DNA of 64,000 bases. It comes from Nocardioidaceae bacterium (GTDB taxonomy: Bacteria; Actinomycetota; Actinomycetes; Propionibacteriales; Nocardioidaceae). Location: the NCBI GenBank assembly GCA_025980475.1, contig JAICXL010000002.1:36299-100298 (forward strand). The letters are read 5' to 3'. The position numbers were made by a program, and so were the translations under genes. Positions 7,815 to 18,895 of the stretch are shown here, piece after piece; position 1 is the first letter of the stretch, and each line of letters starts with the position of its first letter. Under the pieces are notes generated by a model that saw only the letters and a program-made list of their open reading frames with translations, ran no database searches and was not told the DNA's origin.

Positions 7815-9149
7815 TTGCGAATCTTCACCGGGGAGCACGGCGGCCGCATCGCCGTCTGGATCACCGCGGCACTGGCCCTGGTGGCACCCACCGGGGGCGC
7901 CGTGCACCACGTAGCGGCGCCGGCCCAGCCACCCTCGGTGGTGGTCGCGTCGCCGTCGGCACCAGTGCGGCAGACCCAGCCGCCGCGCGCCGACGCCACC
8001 CGTGCGGCCACCGAGTTGGGCGGCAAGCGCAGCGGTGCCCACCAGCCGCGCCCCTCACGGCGCCGCGCTCTGGAGCAGGAACGCGCCAGCCGCTCGGACG
8101 CCCGACAGCCGCACCACCATGCCCGGCACCACCATGCCCGGCACCACCATGCCCGGCACCACCACGGCCGGCACCACCACGGCCGGCACCACCACGCCCG
8201 GCACCACCACGCCCGGCACGGGCACGCCCGGCACCACCACGCCCGGCACGGGCACCACCGGGCCCGGCACGGGCATGCCCGGCACCACCACGCCCGGCAC
8301 CACCACGCCCGGCGCGGGCACCAACACGCCCGGCACCACCGGTGGGTCGGGCACCGCTCGCAGCTGCCGGACAGCCACACCCGCGCGGTGGCGGCTGCGC
8401 GGCGCGCCCATCGGCTGGCCCGGCCGTGGGTGAGTGCCGGCCGCGACATCAGCTGGCCGCAGTGCCCACCCGACGTCGGCATCCGCAGGGGCAAGGGATT
8501 CGGCGCCCCGATGCCGGGCCCGCACGTGCGCTTCGTCATCATCGGGCTCACCAACGGTCGCGCGTTCACCCGCAACCACTGCCTCGACATGCACCTGCGC
8601 TGGGCGAAGCGGCACCACGCGTGGACCGGCGCCTACGCGATGACCACCTATCCGACCCGCGACCAGATCGCCCGCCAGGGGCGGCGCGGCCCCTACCGGC
8701 ACCGCCACTACCGCGGGCGGCTGGCCAACGCGGCCTTCGCAGCGGCGCAGTTCAACGTCGCCACGATGAGGCGCCACCACTTCTCCCCACCGCACGTGTG
8801 GCTGGACATCGAGCCCTCATCGGTGCGCCCCTGGCACGGGCACCCAGAGAACCGCGTCGTGGTCCGCGCGTGGATCCGGGCCTACCGCCACGCCGGCTTC
8901 GGCGTCGGCGTCTACTCCACGCCGTACCTCTGGCACGGCATCGTGGGACGGATGCGGCCGGGCCTGCCCGAGTGGCGTACGGCGGGGCCGGCGTCGGCGC
9001 GGTCAGCCCTCGGGAAGTGCAGCACCGACCGATTCCAGGGCGGCCGCGCGGTGATCGCGCAGTGGTGGTCGACGAGTCGCGACTTCGACCGGGTCTGCCC
9101 CGGCTTCCAGCGCGGCCGGACGATGAAGAGGTTCTTCCACAAGTACTGA
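7815..9149 (+). CDS. Secreted His-rich-repeat protein with C-terminal glycoside-hydrolase-like (GH25-like) domain
   Basis: N-terminal hydrophobic leader, (HHHAR)n repeat, then DISWPQCP...VWLDIEPSS...VGVYSTPYLW. Confidence 0.7.
   Translation: MRIFTGEHGGRIAVWITAALALVAPTGGAVHHVAAPAQPPSVVVASPSAPVRQTQPPRADATRAATELGGKRSGAHQPRPSRRRALEQERASRSDARQPHHHARHHHARHHHARHHHGRHHHGRHHHARHHHARHGHARHHHARHGHHRARHGHARHHHARHHHARRGHQHARHHRWVGHRSQLPDSHTRAVAAARRAHRLARPWVSAGRDISWPQCPPDVGIRRGKGFGAPMPGPHVRFVIIGLTNGRAFTRNHCLDMHLRWAKRHHAWTGAYAMTTYPTRDQIARQGRRGPYRHRHYRGRLANAAFAAAQFNVATMRRHHFSPPHVWLDIEPSSVRPWHGHPENRVVVRAWIRAYRHAGFGVGVYSTPYLWHGIVGRMRPGLPEWRTAGPASARSALGKCSTDRFQGGRAVIAQWWSTSRDFDRVCPGFQRGRTMKRFFHKY
8112..8340 (+). 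repeat. 15-bp tandem repeat (caccaccayGCCCGG and variants) encoding HHHAR units
   Basis: Direct reading of repeated CACCACCATGCCCGG / CACCACCACGCCCGG. Confidence 0.9.
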
Positions 9150-9161
9150 GGGAGGCCGCGC

Positions 9162-10616
9162 TCAGCGCAGCGAGCCCATCCACTCCTCCACGGCATCCGG
9201 GTCGCGCGGGAGCCCGGCGGAGAGGTTGCGGCAGCCGTCGGCAGTGACGACGACGTCGTCCTCGATCCGGATACCGATGCCGCGAAGCTCCTCGGGCACC
9301 AACAGGTCGTCCTCCTGGAAGTAGAGCCCTGGCTCCACAGTGAGCACCATGCCCACCTCGAGGTCGCCCTCGGGATAGATCTCCGTGGCCGCCGAGGCGC
9401 AGTCGTGCACGTCGAGCCCCAGCATGTGGCTGGTGCCGTGCAGCGTCCACCGCGCATAGACCCGGCTCTCGGGGTCGAGCGCCTCCTCGGCCGGGCAGGG
9501 GAGCAGGCCCATGCCCTCCAGGGCCTGTGCGAGGACGTCCATCGCGGCGTGGTGCGCCGCCCGGAACGGCGCGCCCGGCCGGACCGCGTCGATGCCCGCC
9601 TGTTGCGCCTGCAGAACCACGGAGTAGAGCTCGCGCTGGAGCGGGGTGTAGCGGCCGTCGATGGGCAGCGTGCGGGTGACGTCCGCGGTGTAGAGCGAGG
9701 TCGCCTCGGCGCCCATGTCGAGCAGCACCATCTCGCCCGGTGTGATCGGGCCCGTGTTGTCGATCCAGTGCAGCGTCGTGGCGTGCCGGCCGCCGCCGAC
9801 GATCGAGTCGTAGCCGATGTCATTGCCCATCGCCCGCGCCCGGCGGAAGAACGTGCCCTCGACCCAGCGCTCACCGAACTCCAGCACGCGATCCCACTCG
9901 CGGACGCAGTCCTCGAAGCCGAGCGTGGTGATGTCACAGGCGCGCTGCAGCTCGGACAGCTCCCACTCGTCCTTGACCAGGCGCAGCTCCGAGAGCACCC
10001 GGGCGAGCTCCTTGTCGTGCTGCGCGTCGCCGGCGACCAGGGCGTCCACCCGGGCGTCCACGCCGCGCAGCACGCGCGTCTTCCCCGAGGTGACGAGCCG
10101 GTCGCCCAACTCGTCGAGGTGCCGGGTCTCGATGCCCAACGAGGAGGAGATCTCGCGCAGTGATGGCCGCCGGCCGGCCCAGAGCTCGCCGTACTGCCGG
10201 TCCCGGAAGAACTCGTCGGTATCCCGGGAGCTGCGCGGCCGGGCATACAGGACGGCCTCGCCGGCCTCGACCACCAGGACCGCGTCGCTGGTCTGGTTGC
10301 CGGAGAGATAGGTGTGGGCGGTCTCGGGCCGGAAGCGGTAGTCGGTGTCGTTGGCGCGCACCTTGAAGTTGCCCGCGGGCACGACGAGCCGCTCACCGGG
10401 GAAGATGCCCGCCAGCCGCTCGCGTCGCGCGGCCGCCCAGGAAGTCATCGGGTGCGCCGGCACGTCGAGCTCGCGGTCACCCCACCCCGTCCGCATGAAC
10501 GCGGCGTAGGCCTGTGGGACGGCGGGATCGTGGCCCTCGGTGTGCAGCCCGCTCAACTGTTGGGCGCTCTCCGACGCGGTGTCCTCGTCTATCGGTTCGG
10601 TGGTGTCGTCGCTCAC
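9162..10616 (-). CDS. pepP: Aminopeptidase P family protein (Xaa-Pro aminopeptidase, M24)
   Basis: AMP_N domain plus M24 motifs LLDMGAEATSLYTADVTRT, HGTSHMLGLDVHD, TVEPGLYF. Confidence 0.9.
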   Translation of the reverse strand: MSDDTTEPIDEDTASESAQQLSGLHTEGHDPAVPQAYAAFMRTGWGDRELDVPAHPMTSWAAARRERLAGIFPGERLVVPAGNFKVRANDTDYRFRPETAHTYLSGNQTSDAVLVVEAGEAVLYARPRSSRDTDEFFRDRQYGELWAGRRPSLREISSSLGIETRHLDELGDRLVTSGKTRVLRGVDARVDALVAGDAQHDKELARVLSELRLVKDEWELSELQRACDITTLGFEDCVREWDRVLEFGERWVEGTFFRRARAMGNDIGYDSIVGGGRHATTLHWIDNTGPITPGEMVLLDMGAEATSLYTADVTRTLPIDGRYTPLQRELYSVVLQAQQAGIDAVRPGAPFRAAHHAAMDVLAQALEGMGLLPCPAEEALDPESRVYARWTLHGTSHMLGLDVHDCASAATEIYPEGDLEVGMVLTVEPGLYFQEDDLLVPEELRGIGIRIEDDVVVTADGCRNLSAGLPRDPDAVEEWMGSLR

Positions 10617-10698
10617 TCCGCCACTGTACGACCGGCTGGACGTCGCTCGCCGCGTCCACGGCTGCCGCGGCTGCCCGCGCCCTCGTTACGCTACGCGC

Positions 10699-11850
10699 AT
10701 GCGAACCCGTCGGGCCGGTGTCCTCTTCACCGCCGTCGTCACCCTGGCGATGCTGGTGGGCGCCGGACTGATCGGCCTCGTCCTGCTGGGCCAGGGCGCT
10801 CCGGGAGCCGTCGTGGTGGGCACCCTGCTCGCTGCGGTGCCCGTCGCCCCGCTGATCGGCTGCTACCTGTGGCTGGACCGCTACGAGCCCGAGCCGCGCA
10901 CGCTGCTGGTCCTCGGGCTCGGTTGGGGAGCCTTCGTGGCGACCAGCGCTGCGCTGGTGCTGCAGCTGTTCGACCACTTCGCCCTCGACGCGACCCGGGC
11001 CTTCGAGGGCACGGTCGTCGCCCCGCTGACCGAGGAGGCCGCCAAGGGGCTCTTCGTGCTCCTGCTGCTGATCTTCCGCCGGCGTGAGATCGACGGCGTC
11101 CTGGACGGGATCGTCTACGCCGGCATGGTCGGCATCGGCTTCGCCTTCACCGAGAACATCCTCTACCTGACCTCCGCCTACCTCGGCGCCGAGGGCGGCC
11201 AGGGGGGCCTGGCCGGAGCGGTCCAGCTCTTCGTGCTGCGCTGCATCTTCAGCCCCTTCGCGCACCCCTTCTTCACCGCGTTCACCGGCATCGGGATCGG
11301 CCTCGCGGTGACCGCGCGCAGCCATGCCGTCCGGTTCCTCGCGCCGATCGGCGGGTACGTCGTCGCGGTGTGCCTGCACGGCCTCTGGAACGCCACCCTG
11401 ATGCTCAACGGCGGCCAGGGCGCGGTCGGTGCCTACGTGTTGCTGATGGTGCCCGCGTTCCTGCTCGTCGCGAGCTTCGCGGTCTGGACGCGCCAGCACG
11501 AGAAGCGGGTGCTCACCACCGCGCTGCTCGACTGCGCGCGGCGCGGCTTCCTCGACCCGCGCGAGGTCCCGTGGCTGGTGCGCCTCAGTGCCCGGCGAGC
11601 CTGCCGGGCCAACGCGCGGCGGGTCGGTGGGCCGGCCGCCGAGCGCGCGATGGCCGACTACCAGCACGAGGCCGTCAAGCTGGCCTTCCTGCACCACCGG
11701 TTCCTGCGCGGCACCGCTCCCGACGACTTCGCCGGCCAGGGCCAGGAGTACGTCGACAACCTGCGCGCACTGCGCCCGTCACTGGTGTGGCCGGGGACGG
11801 GCGTGGCAGTCGCTGCCCGTCGTGTGCGTCCGTCGGGGAGCAGCTGGTGA
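10699..11850 (+). CDS. PrsW family intramembrane metalloprotease
   Basis: Multiple TMs, APLTEEAAKG, FAFTENILY, HPFFTAFTGIGIG. Confidence 0.88.
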   Translation: MRTRRAGVLFTAVVTLAMLVGAGLIGLVLLGQGAPGAVVVGTLLAAVPVAPLIGCYLWLDRYEPEPRTLLVLGLGWGAFVATSAALVLQLFDHFALDATRAFEGTVVAPLTEEAAKGLFVLLLLIFRRREIDGVLDGIVYAGMVGIGFAFTENILYLTSAYLGAEGGQGGLAGAVQLFVLRCIFSPFAHPFFTAFTGIGIGLAVTARSHAVRFLAPIGGYVVAVCLHGLWNATLMLNGGQGAVGAYVLLMVPAFLLVASFAVWTRQHEKRVLTTALLDCARRGFLDPREVPWLVRLSARRACRANARRVGGPAAERAMADYQHEAVKLAFLHHRFLRGTAPDDFAGQGQEYVDNLRALRPSLVWPGTGVAVAARRVRPSGSSW

Positions 11851-13571
11851 CCGCATCCGACGCCTCGGCGCGCCTGGTCACCGCCCTGGTGCACACCCGC
11901 GAGGCCCTGCAGCAGGCGGCGCTTCCCCTGGAGCTGCCCGGGGTCGAGGGGGCGCGTGCCGCCCGCGCCGAGATGATCGACCAGCTCGAGGACTACGTGC
12001 TCCCGCGCCTGATCCAGATCGACGCCCCGCTGCTGACGGTCGTCGGCGGCTCGACGGGCGCCGGCAAGTCGACCCTGGTCAACAGCCTCGTCGGCGACCG
12101 GGTCAGCGAGCCGGGCGTGCTCCGGCCGACCACCCGGTCGCCGGTGCTGGTGCACAACCCCGCAGACGCCGCCTGGTTCGACGAGGCCCGGATCCTGCCC
12201 GACCTCGAGCGGACCAGCCGCGTCTCGGCCGATCCCGGGGCGCTGCAGCTGGTGGCCTCCGACCAGGTGCCCCAGGGCCTGGCCATCCTCGACGCGCCGG
12301 ACATCGACTCGGTCGAGGAGCAGAACCGCACTCTCGCCGCCCAGCTGCTGGCGGCAGCAGACCTGTGGCTGTTCGTCACCTCGGCGGCCCGCTATGCAGA
12401 CCAGGTGCCCTGGGACTTCCTCAAGCAGGCCGCGGACCGCAGCGCAGCCGTCGCGATCGTGCTGGACCGGACGCCGCCGGGGGCGGTGGAGGAGGTCGCC
12501 GGTCACCTCGCCCGGATGCTGACCGCCCGGGGCCTGCGCGACTCCCCGCTGTTCACCGTCGCCGAGGGCCACACCGACGACCGCGGCCTCCTGCCGGGGG
12601 ACTCCGTGGTGGAGATCCGCCGCTGGCTGCAGGAGCTCGGTGCCGACGCCGCGGCCAGGTCCGGCGTGGTCCGGCAGACGCTCGACGGTGCGATCCGCTC
12701 CATCTCCCGGCGCAGCCACACTGTGGCCGACGCCTGCACGGAGCAGCAGCAGATGGTCGCCCGGCTGCGCGACGACCTCGACCGTGCCTACCGTCGGGCC
12801 GTCGACCAGGTCGACGAGGCCTCGGCCGACGGGACCCTGCTGCGCGGCGAGGTGCTGGCCCGGTGGCAGGAGTTCGTCGGCACCGGAGAGCTGCTCAAGA
12901 CGATCGAGTCCAAGGTCAGCTGGCTGCGTGACCGGGTCGCCAACGCACTGCGTGGCAAGCCGCAGCAGGCAGGCCGGGTCACCGTCGCCGTCGAGTCCGG
13001 GTTGCAGACCCTCATCCTCGAGCATGCCGAGGCCGCCGCCGAGCGGGTCGCCCGTTCCTGGGCCTCGGTGGAGGCCGGGCGGCGGCTCCTCCAGGACGGC
13101 CCGGACATCTCCCGCGCCTCCCGGGACTTCAGCGCGCGCACCGAGCGCACGGTGCGTGACTGGCAGGCCGGTGTGCTGGACATGGTGCGCAGCGAGGGCG
13201 CCGGCAAGCGCACCGCCGCCCGCTTCCTGGCCTACGGTTTCAACGGCCTCGCGGTCGCGCTGATGGTCGTGGTCTTCGCCTCGACGGCCGCCATCCCCAC
13301 CGGGGCTGAGGTGGGCATCGGGGCCGGGACCGCGATGGTCGGGCAGAAGCTGCTGGAGGCCGTGTTCGGCGACCAGGCCGTGCGCCGGCTGGCTGCCGCC
13401 GCGCGGAAGGACCTGCACGGGCGGGTCGAGGAGCTGATGGCGACCGAGCGGCAGCGGTTCGACGCGCGCCTGGACGTGCTCGGTGTCGACACCGACGCGG
13501 CCGAGCAGCTGCGCCGGGCCGTCCGCAACGTCGATGACCTGCGCTTCGCCCCGCGGGGGGAGCAGGCGTGA
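11847..13571 (+). CDS. Dynamin-like GTPase A
   Basis: P-loop GGSTGAGKSTLVNSL, GVLRPTTRSP, DAPDID; paired C-terminal hydrophobic helices; GTG start overlaps prsW stop (GTGA). Confidence 0.8.
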   Translation: MTASDASARLVTALVHTREALQQAALPLELPGVEGARAARAEMIDQLEDYVLPRLIQIDAPLLTVVGGSTGAGKSTLVNSLVGDRVSEPGVLRPTTRSPVLVHNPADAAWFDEARILPDLERTSRVSADPGALQLVASDQVPQGLAILDAPDIDSVEEQNRTLAAQLLAAADLWLFVTSAARYADQVPWDFLKQAADRSAAVAIVLDRTPPGAVEEVAGHLARMLTARGLRDSPLFTVAEGHTDDRGLLPGDSVVEIRRWLQELGADAAARSGVVRQTLDGAIRSISRRSHTVADACTEQQQMVARLRDDLDRAYRRAVDQVDEASADGTLLRGEVLARWQEFVGTGELLKTIESKVSWLRDRVANALRGKPQQAGRVTVAVESGLQTLILEHAEAAAERVARSWASVEAGRRLLQDGPDISRASRDFSARTERTVRDWQAGVLDMVRSEGAGKRTAARFLAYGFNGLAVALMVVVFASTAAIPTGAEVGIGAGTAMVGQKLLEAVFGDQAVRRLAAAARKDLHGRVEELMATERQRFDARLDVLGVDTDAAEQLRRAVRNVDDLRFAPRGEQA

Positions 13572-15220
13572 GCAGCCTGCTCGAAGGGGCCCGACGGCTG
13601 GCGGGACGCCGGACAGACCTGGACGCCCGGCTCGCGGGGCTGGCAGACGCCGTGGAGGCGACCCGCGGCCGGCTCGACGACGGCTTGGTCGACGAGGCTG
13701 CCCGCGTCGTCGACCGCGTGTCGTCCCGGCTGCGGCTGTCTGCCGAGCACACGGTCGTAGCGCTGGCCGGTGCGACCGGCTCGGGCAAGTCCTCGACCTT
13801 CAACCGGCTCACCGGCCTGGACCTGGCGGCCGTGGGCGTGCGCCGGCCGACCACGTCGTGGGCGACGGCGTGCGTCTGGGGCTCCTCCGGAGCCCAGGAC
13901 CTGATCGAGTGGCTCGGGGTGCCCCCACGACACCAGGTCTCCCGTGACTCGATGCTCGACACGGGCAGCAGCGACGAGCTCAGTGGACTGGTGCTGCTGG
14001 ATCTGCCCGACCACGACTCCACGGAGGTCAGCCACCACCTGGAGGTCGAGCGCCTGGTCCGGCTCGCCGACCTCCTCGTGTGGGTGCTGGACCCGCAGAA
14101 GTACGCCGATGCCGCGATCCACGACCGCTTCCTCAAGCCGCTGGCGACCCACCGCGACGTGATGCTGGTCGCGCTCAACCACATCGACGAGGTGCCCGAG
14201 GACCGGCGGCCGGCAATGCTGGCCGACCTCCGCAGGCTGCTAGCCGGCGACGGCCTCGAGGGCGTCCCGGTGGTGGCCACCTCGGCCCAGACCGGCGAGG
14301 GCATCCCCGAGCTGCGGCAGGCGATCGCGCGACAGGTCACGGCCAAGGCAGCGAGCCGGGCCCGCTCCGGGCACGACGTGGCGAAGGCGGCCGCCGACCT
14401 CGCGGCCGCGAACGGCACCACCAGGCCACCGAGGGTCGACGATCACAACAGCGAGGAGCTCGTCGACGCCGTCGCCGACGCCGCCGGTGTACCGGTGGTC
14501 GTCGAGGCCGTCGAACGGGCCAGCGCCGCGCGCGCGCGCCGGGCGACCGGCTGGCCGGTCACCGCGTGGCTGGGCCGGTTGCGCCCGGACCCGCTCAGAA
14601 GGCTGCACCTGGACCTCGGCAGCCGCAGCCGGGACCTGGTGGCCAACGCCCGTTCCTCCCTGCCGCCGGCGAACCAGGTTCAGCGGGCCCGCGTCGGGTC
14701 AGCGATCCGTGGGCTCGCCGACCAGGTGTCGGCCGGGCTGACGCCGGCCTGGGTGGACGCCGTACGCCGCGCCTCGACGTCGCGCTCCGCCGACCTCGAG
14801 GACCGGCTCGACCACGTCGTCGGGTCGACCCAGCTGGGGGTGGGCGAAGTGCCGTGGTGGTGCCGGGCCGTCCGGTTCCTGCAATGGCTGCTGCTGCTGG
14901 CCGCGGTGGCCGGCGGGATCTGGCTCGCGGTGCTTGCCGTGCTCGGCTACCTCCAGGTGCCGGCCCCGTCGACACCCCGCTATGGCGGCTTCCCCCTGCC
15001 GACCCTGATGCTGGTCGGCGGGGTGGTCCTGGGCATCCTGCTGGCACTGGTGTGCCGGGTGCTGGTCGGCATCGGGGCCCGTGCCCGCGCGCGCCGCGCG
15101 AGGCGGCGGTTGCGGGCCGCGATGGCACAGCTCACCGACGAGCTCGTCGTCGGGCCGGTGCGTGCCGAGCTCGCTGCCTACGCGCGCGCCCTCGCCGCGC
15201 TCGACCGCGCCCGCGGCTGA
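13568..15220 (+). CDS. Dynamin-like GTPase B (YfjP-type)
   Basis: P-loop GATGSGKSSTFNRL, VRRPTTSWATA, LLDLPDHDS, NHIDE; C-terminal TM pair; ATGA overlap with upstream GTPase. Confidence 0.8.
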   Translation: MSSLLEGARRLAGRRTDLDARLAGLADAVEATRGRLDDGLVDEAARVVDRVSSRLRLSAEHTVVALAGATGSGKSSTFNRLTGLDLAAVGVRRPTTSWATACVWGSSGAQDLIEWLGVPPRHQVSRDSMLDTGSSDELSGLVLLDLPDHDSTEVSHHLEVERLVRLADLLVWVLDPQKYADAAIHDRFLKPLATHRDVMLVALNHIDEVPEDRRPAMLADLRRLLAGDGLEGVPVVATSAQTGEGIPELRQAIARQVTAKAASRARSGHDVAKAAADLAAANGTTRPPRVDDHNSEELVDAVADAAGVPVVVEAVERASAARARRATGWPVTAWLGRLRPDPLRRLHLDLGSRSRDLVANARSSLPPANQVQRARVGSAIRGLADQVSAGLTPAWVDAVRRASTSRSADLEDRLDHVVGSTQLGVGEVPWWCRAVRFLQWLLLLAAVAGGIWLAVLAVLGYLQVPAPSTPRYGGFPLPTLMLVGGVVLGILLALVCRVLVGIGARARARRARRRLRAAMAQLTDELVVGPVRAELAAYARALAALDRARG

Positions 15221-15364
15221 CCGGTCCACGTCCACAGGCCGCCGGGCCAAGGCGCTCGTCCACAGGTCCCAGCCGACGCGTGCTGCCCGTGCTTCTCGCG
15301 GGCAATGCTCCTCCCACGAGCCCCACAGGAGGGCCGACACGGAGACCGGACGAGAGGACGGGGA

Positions 15365-15835
15365 ATGAACGACAGCTACGTGACCCTGCAGGGCTGGGTC
15401 GGCAACGAGGTGGAGACGCGCGACGTCGGCGGCACGCAGTGCGTGTCGTTCCGGGTCGGGTGCACCCCGCGCTACTACCGGAAGGACGACGGCTGGAAGG
15501 ACGGCGAGACGTCCTGGTACACCGTCAACTGCTGGCGGGCGCTGGGCCGCAACGTCGCCACGTCGATCCACAAGGGCGATGCCGTGGTGGTGCACGGCCG
15601 GGTCCGGGTCGACGTCTGGGAGCGCGAAGGGCAGGGCAAGTCGGTGACCTGGGTCGTGGACGCCCAGCAGGTGGGCCACGACCTCAGCAAGGGCACCAGC
15701 TCCTTCCTGAAGTCGGTGGCCGCGACCCCGGCCGACCCGACGCAGGACGACGGCGTCCGGGAGATGCTGCACTCCTACGACGTCGACGGCCCGCAGCTGG
15801 ACAGCGCGGGGGAGCGCGTGGAGCCCGCTGCTTGA
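15365..15835 (+). CDS. ssb: Single-stranded DNA-binding protein paralogue (SsbB-type, no acidic DIPF tail)
   Basis: OB-fold MNDSYVTLQGWVGNEVETRDVGGTQCVSFRV...WYTVNCWRALGRNVATSIHKGDAVVVHGRV. Confidence 0.85.
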   Translation: MNDSYVTLQGWVGNEVETRDVGGTQCVSFRVGCTPRYYRKDDGWKDGETSWYTVNCWRALGRNVATSIHKGDAVVVHGRVRVDVWEREGQGKSVTWVVDAQQVGHDLSKGTSSFLKSVAATPADPTQDDGVREMLHSYDVDGPQLDSAGERVEPAA

Positions 15836-15867
15836 GCTGGTCTCGAGAGCCCGTAGGCTCTCGAACC

Positions 15868-17550
<1,683 letters not shown>

Positions 17551-17597
17551 CGCGCGGCCGGTCCGTGACCGGACGCCGGAGCGCCGGCCGGCCACCC

Positions 17598-18089
17598 TCA
17601 GCGGATGTCGGTGGCGTCGTCGTGGCCCTGCATCAGCTGGTCGCAGACCTTGTCGAAGACCCGCCCGACCACCAGGAAGTCCGCCTTGGTCGCAAGCCCG
17701 ACCAGGTGCTCGCGCACGCCCGCGACGTGGGTCGGCGCCGCGTTGACCAGGAGCTCCCGGCCCCGCTCGGTCATCACCGCCATCACGCCGCGGCGGTCCC
17801 CCTCCGCCGCGGTCCGCTCCACGAGCCCGGTCGACTCCATCCGCGCGATGGTGTGGGTGATGCGGCTGCGAGAGTGGCACAGGGCGTCGGCGAGGAGCGC
17901 CATCCGCAGGCTGCCGTCCGGCTGCTCGGAGAGCCGGACCAGGATCTCGTACTCGATCAGTGAGATGTCCCACGCCTGACGCAGCTCGCGGTCCAGTCGG
18001 TCGAGCAGCAGCGTCGTGCCCATGATGTAGGCGCGCCACGCCTGTTGCTGTCGGGCGTCGAGCCAGATGTCGTCCTTCCTCGCGCTCAT
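17598..18089 (-). CDS. MarR family transcriptional regulator
   Basis: wHTH LADALCHSRSRITHTIARMESTGLVERTAAEGDRRGVMAVMTERG. Confidence 0.9.
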   Translation of the reverse strand: MSARKDDIWLDARQQQAWRAYIMGTTLLLDRLDRELRQAWDISLIEYEILVRLSEQPDGSLRMALLADALCHSRSRITHTIARMESTGLVERTAAEGDRRGVMAVMTERGRELLVNAAPTHVAGVREHLVGLATKADFLVVGRVFDKVCDQLMQGHDDATDIR

Positions 18090-18142
18090 GCGGGGAGTCT
18101 AGGGGCCATTGTGGGTGACACCGGGGAATAGTCCTGCCGGGT

Positions 18143-18201
18143 CGATAGTTGAAGGTTGTATTACCAATGAGGTAGTCTGACCTAGAAGTTGAAGTTTCAA
18201 C
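18143..18201. promoter_or_regulatory. Candidate MarR operator region between marR and yceI
   Basis: CGATAGTTGAAG (18143-18154; also upstream of pirin) and perfect palindrome GTTGAA-GT-TTCAAC (18188-18201). Confidence 0.6.
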
Positions 18202-18218
18202 GAGAGAGAGCGATCAAC

Positions 18219-18770
18219 ATGAGCATCGACACCGCCATCCAGAACACCACCGGCCTGGTCGCCGGCACCTGGACCATCGACCCGAGCCACTCCGAGGTCG
18301 GCTTCACCGTGCGCCACCTGATGACCAAGGTGCGTGGCCAGTTCGACAAGTTCGAGGGCAAGGTCACCACCGGCGAGCAGCTCACCGACACGCGGGCCGA
18401 GGCGGTCATCGACCTCAACTCGGTCGACACCCGCGACGCCCAGCGCGACGGCCACCTGCGCTCCGGTGACTTCTTCGACGTGGAGAAGTTCGGCCAGATG
18501 ACCTTCAGCACCAGGTCCTTCGACGGCGAGACCGCCACCGGTGACCTGACCATCAAGGGCGTCACCAGGCCCGTCGAGCTCGACGTGGAGTTCCTGGGCA
18601 TCGACAAGGACGCCTACGGCAACACCCGGATCGGCTTCGAGGCCGGCACGCAGATCAACCGCAAGGACTGGGGCGTGGACTTCAACATCCCGCTGGACGG
18701 CTCCAAGGTTCTCATCGGCGAGAAGGTCACCATCACCCTGTCGGTGCAGGCCGTTCTGGACCAGGCCTGA
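18219..18770 (+). CDS. YceI family protein
   Basis: GTWTIDPSHSEVGFTVRHLMTKVRGQFDKFEG; lipocalin-like YceI. Confidence 0.93.
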   Translation: MSIDTAIQNTTGLVAGTWTIDPSHSEVGFTVRHLMTKVRGQFDKFEGKVTTGEQLTDTRAEAVIDLNSVDTRDAQRDGHLRSGDFFDVEKFGQMTFSTRSFDGETATGDLTIKGVTRPVELDVEFLGIDKDAYGNTRIGFEAGTQINRKDWGVDFNIPLDGSKVLIGEKVTITLSVQAVLDQA

Positions 18771-18853
18771 TCCCGGCCTGATCACAGGCTGGCCACTGGC
18801 CTGAGGCCCCGCCGGATCACGCATCCGGTGTGAGCTCGTCGTACAGGCGCAAG

Positions 18854-18885
18854 CGAGGGTCCCGGACCGACGTCCGGGACCCTCG
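18854..18885. terminator. Bidirectional terminator between yceI and thiolase
   Basis: CGAGGGTCCCGGAC-CGAC-GTCCGGGACCCTCG perfect 14-bp stem. Confidence 0.85.
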
Positions 18886-18895
18886 AGCGTCTGTG

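Noticed and set aside
8112-8340. Possible CRISPR-like array
   Set aside because: Contiguous 15-bp coding repeats with no unique spacers.
8002-8433. 143-aa ORF with (PGTTT)n repeat
   Set aside because: Lacks signal peptide and C-terminal domain in that frame; the 7815-9149 frame joins leader, repeat and enzyme domain. Kept only as an evolutionary hint.
15221-15364. Two GTCCACAGG direct repeats upstream of ssb as DnaA boxes
   Set aside because: Do not match a full TTGTCCACA box and are common in GC-rich DNA; insufficient support.
14080-15867. Long N-terminal extension of the 1156-aa ORF that includes ettA
   Set aside because: Out-of-frame reading of GTPase B and ssb; the real ettA start is ATG 15868.
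17556-17575. CCGGTC-cgt-GACCGG hairpin between ettA and marR
   Set aside because: Only a 6-bp stem and no U-tract; too weak to list as a terminator.
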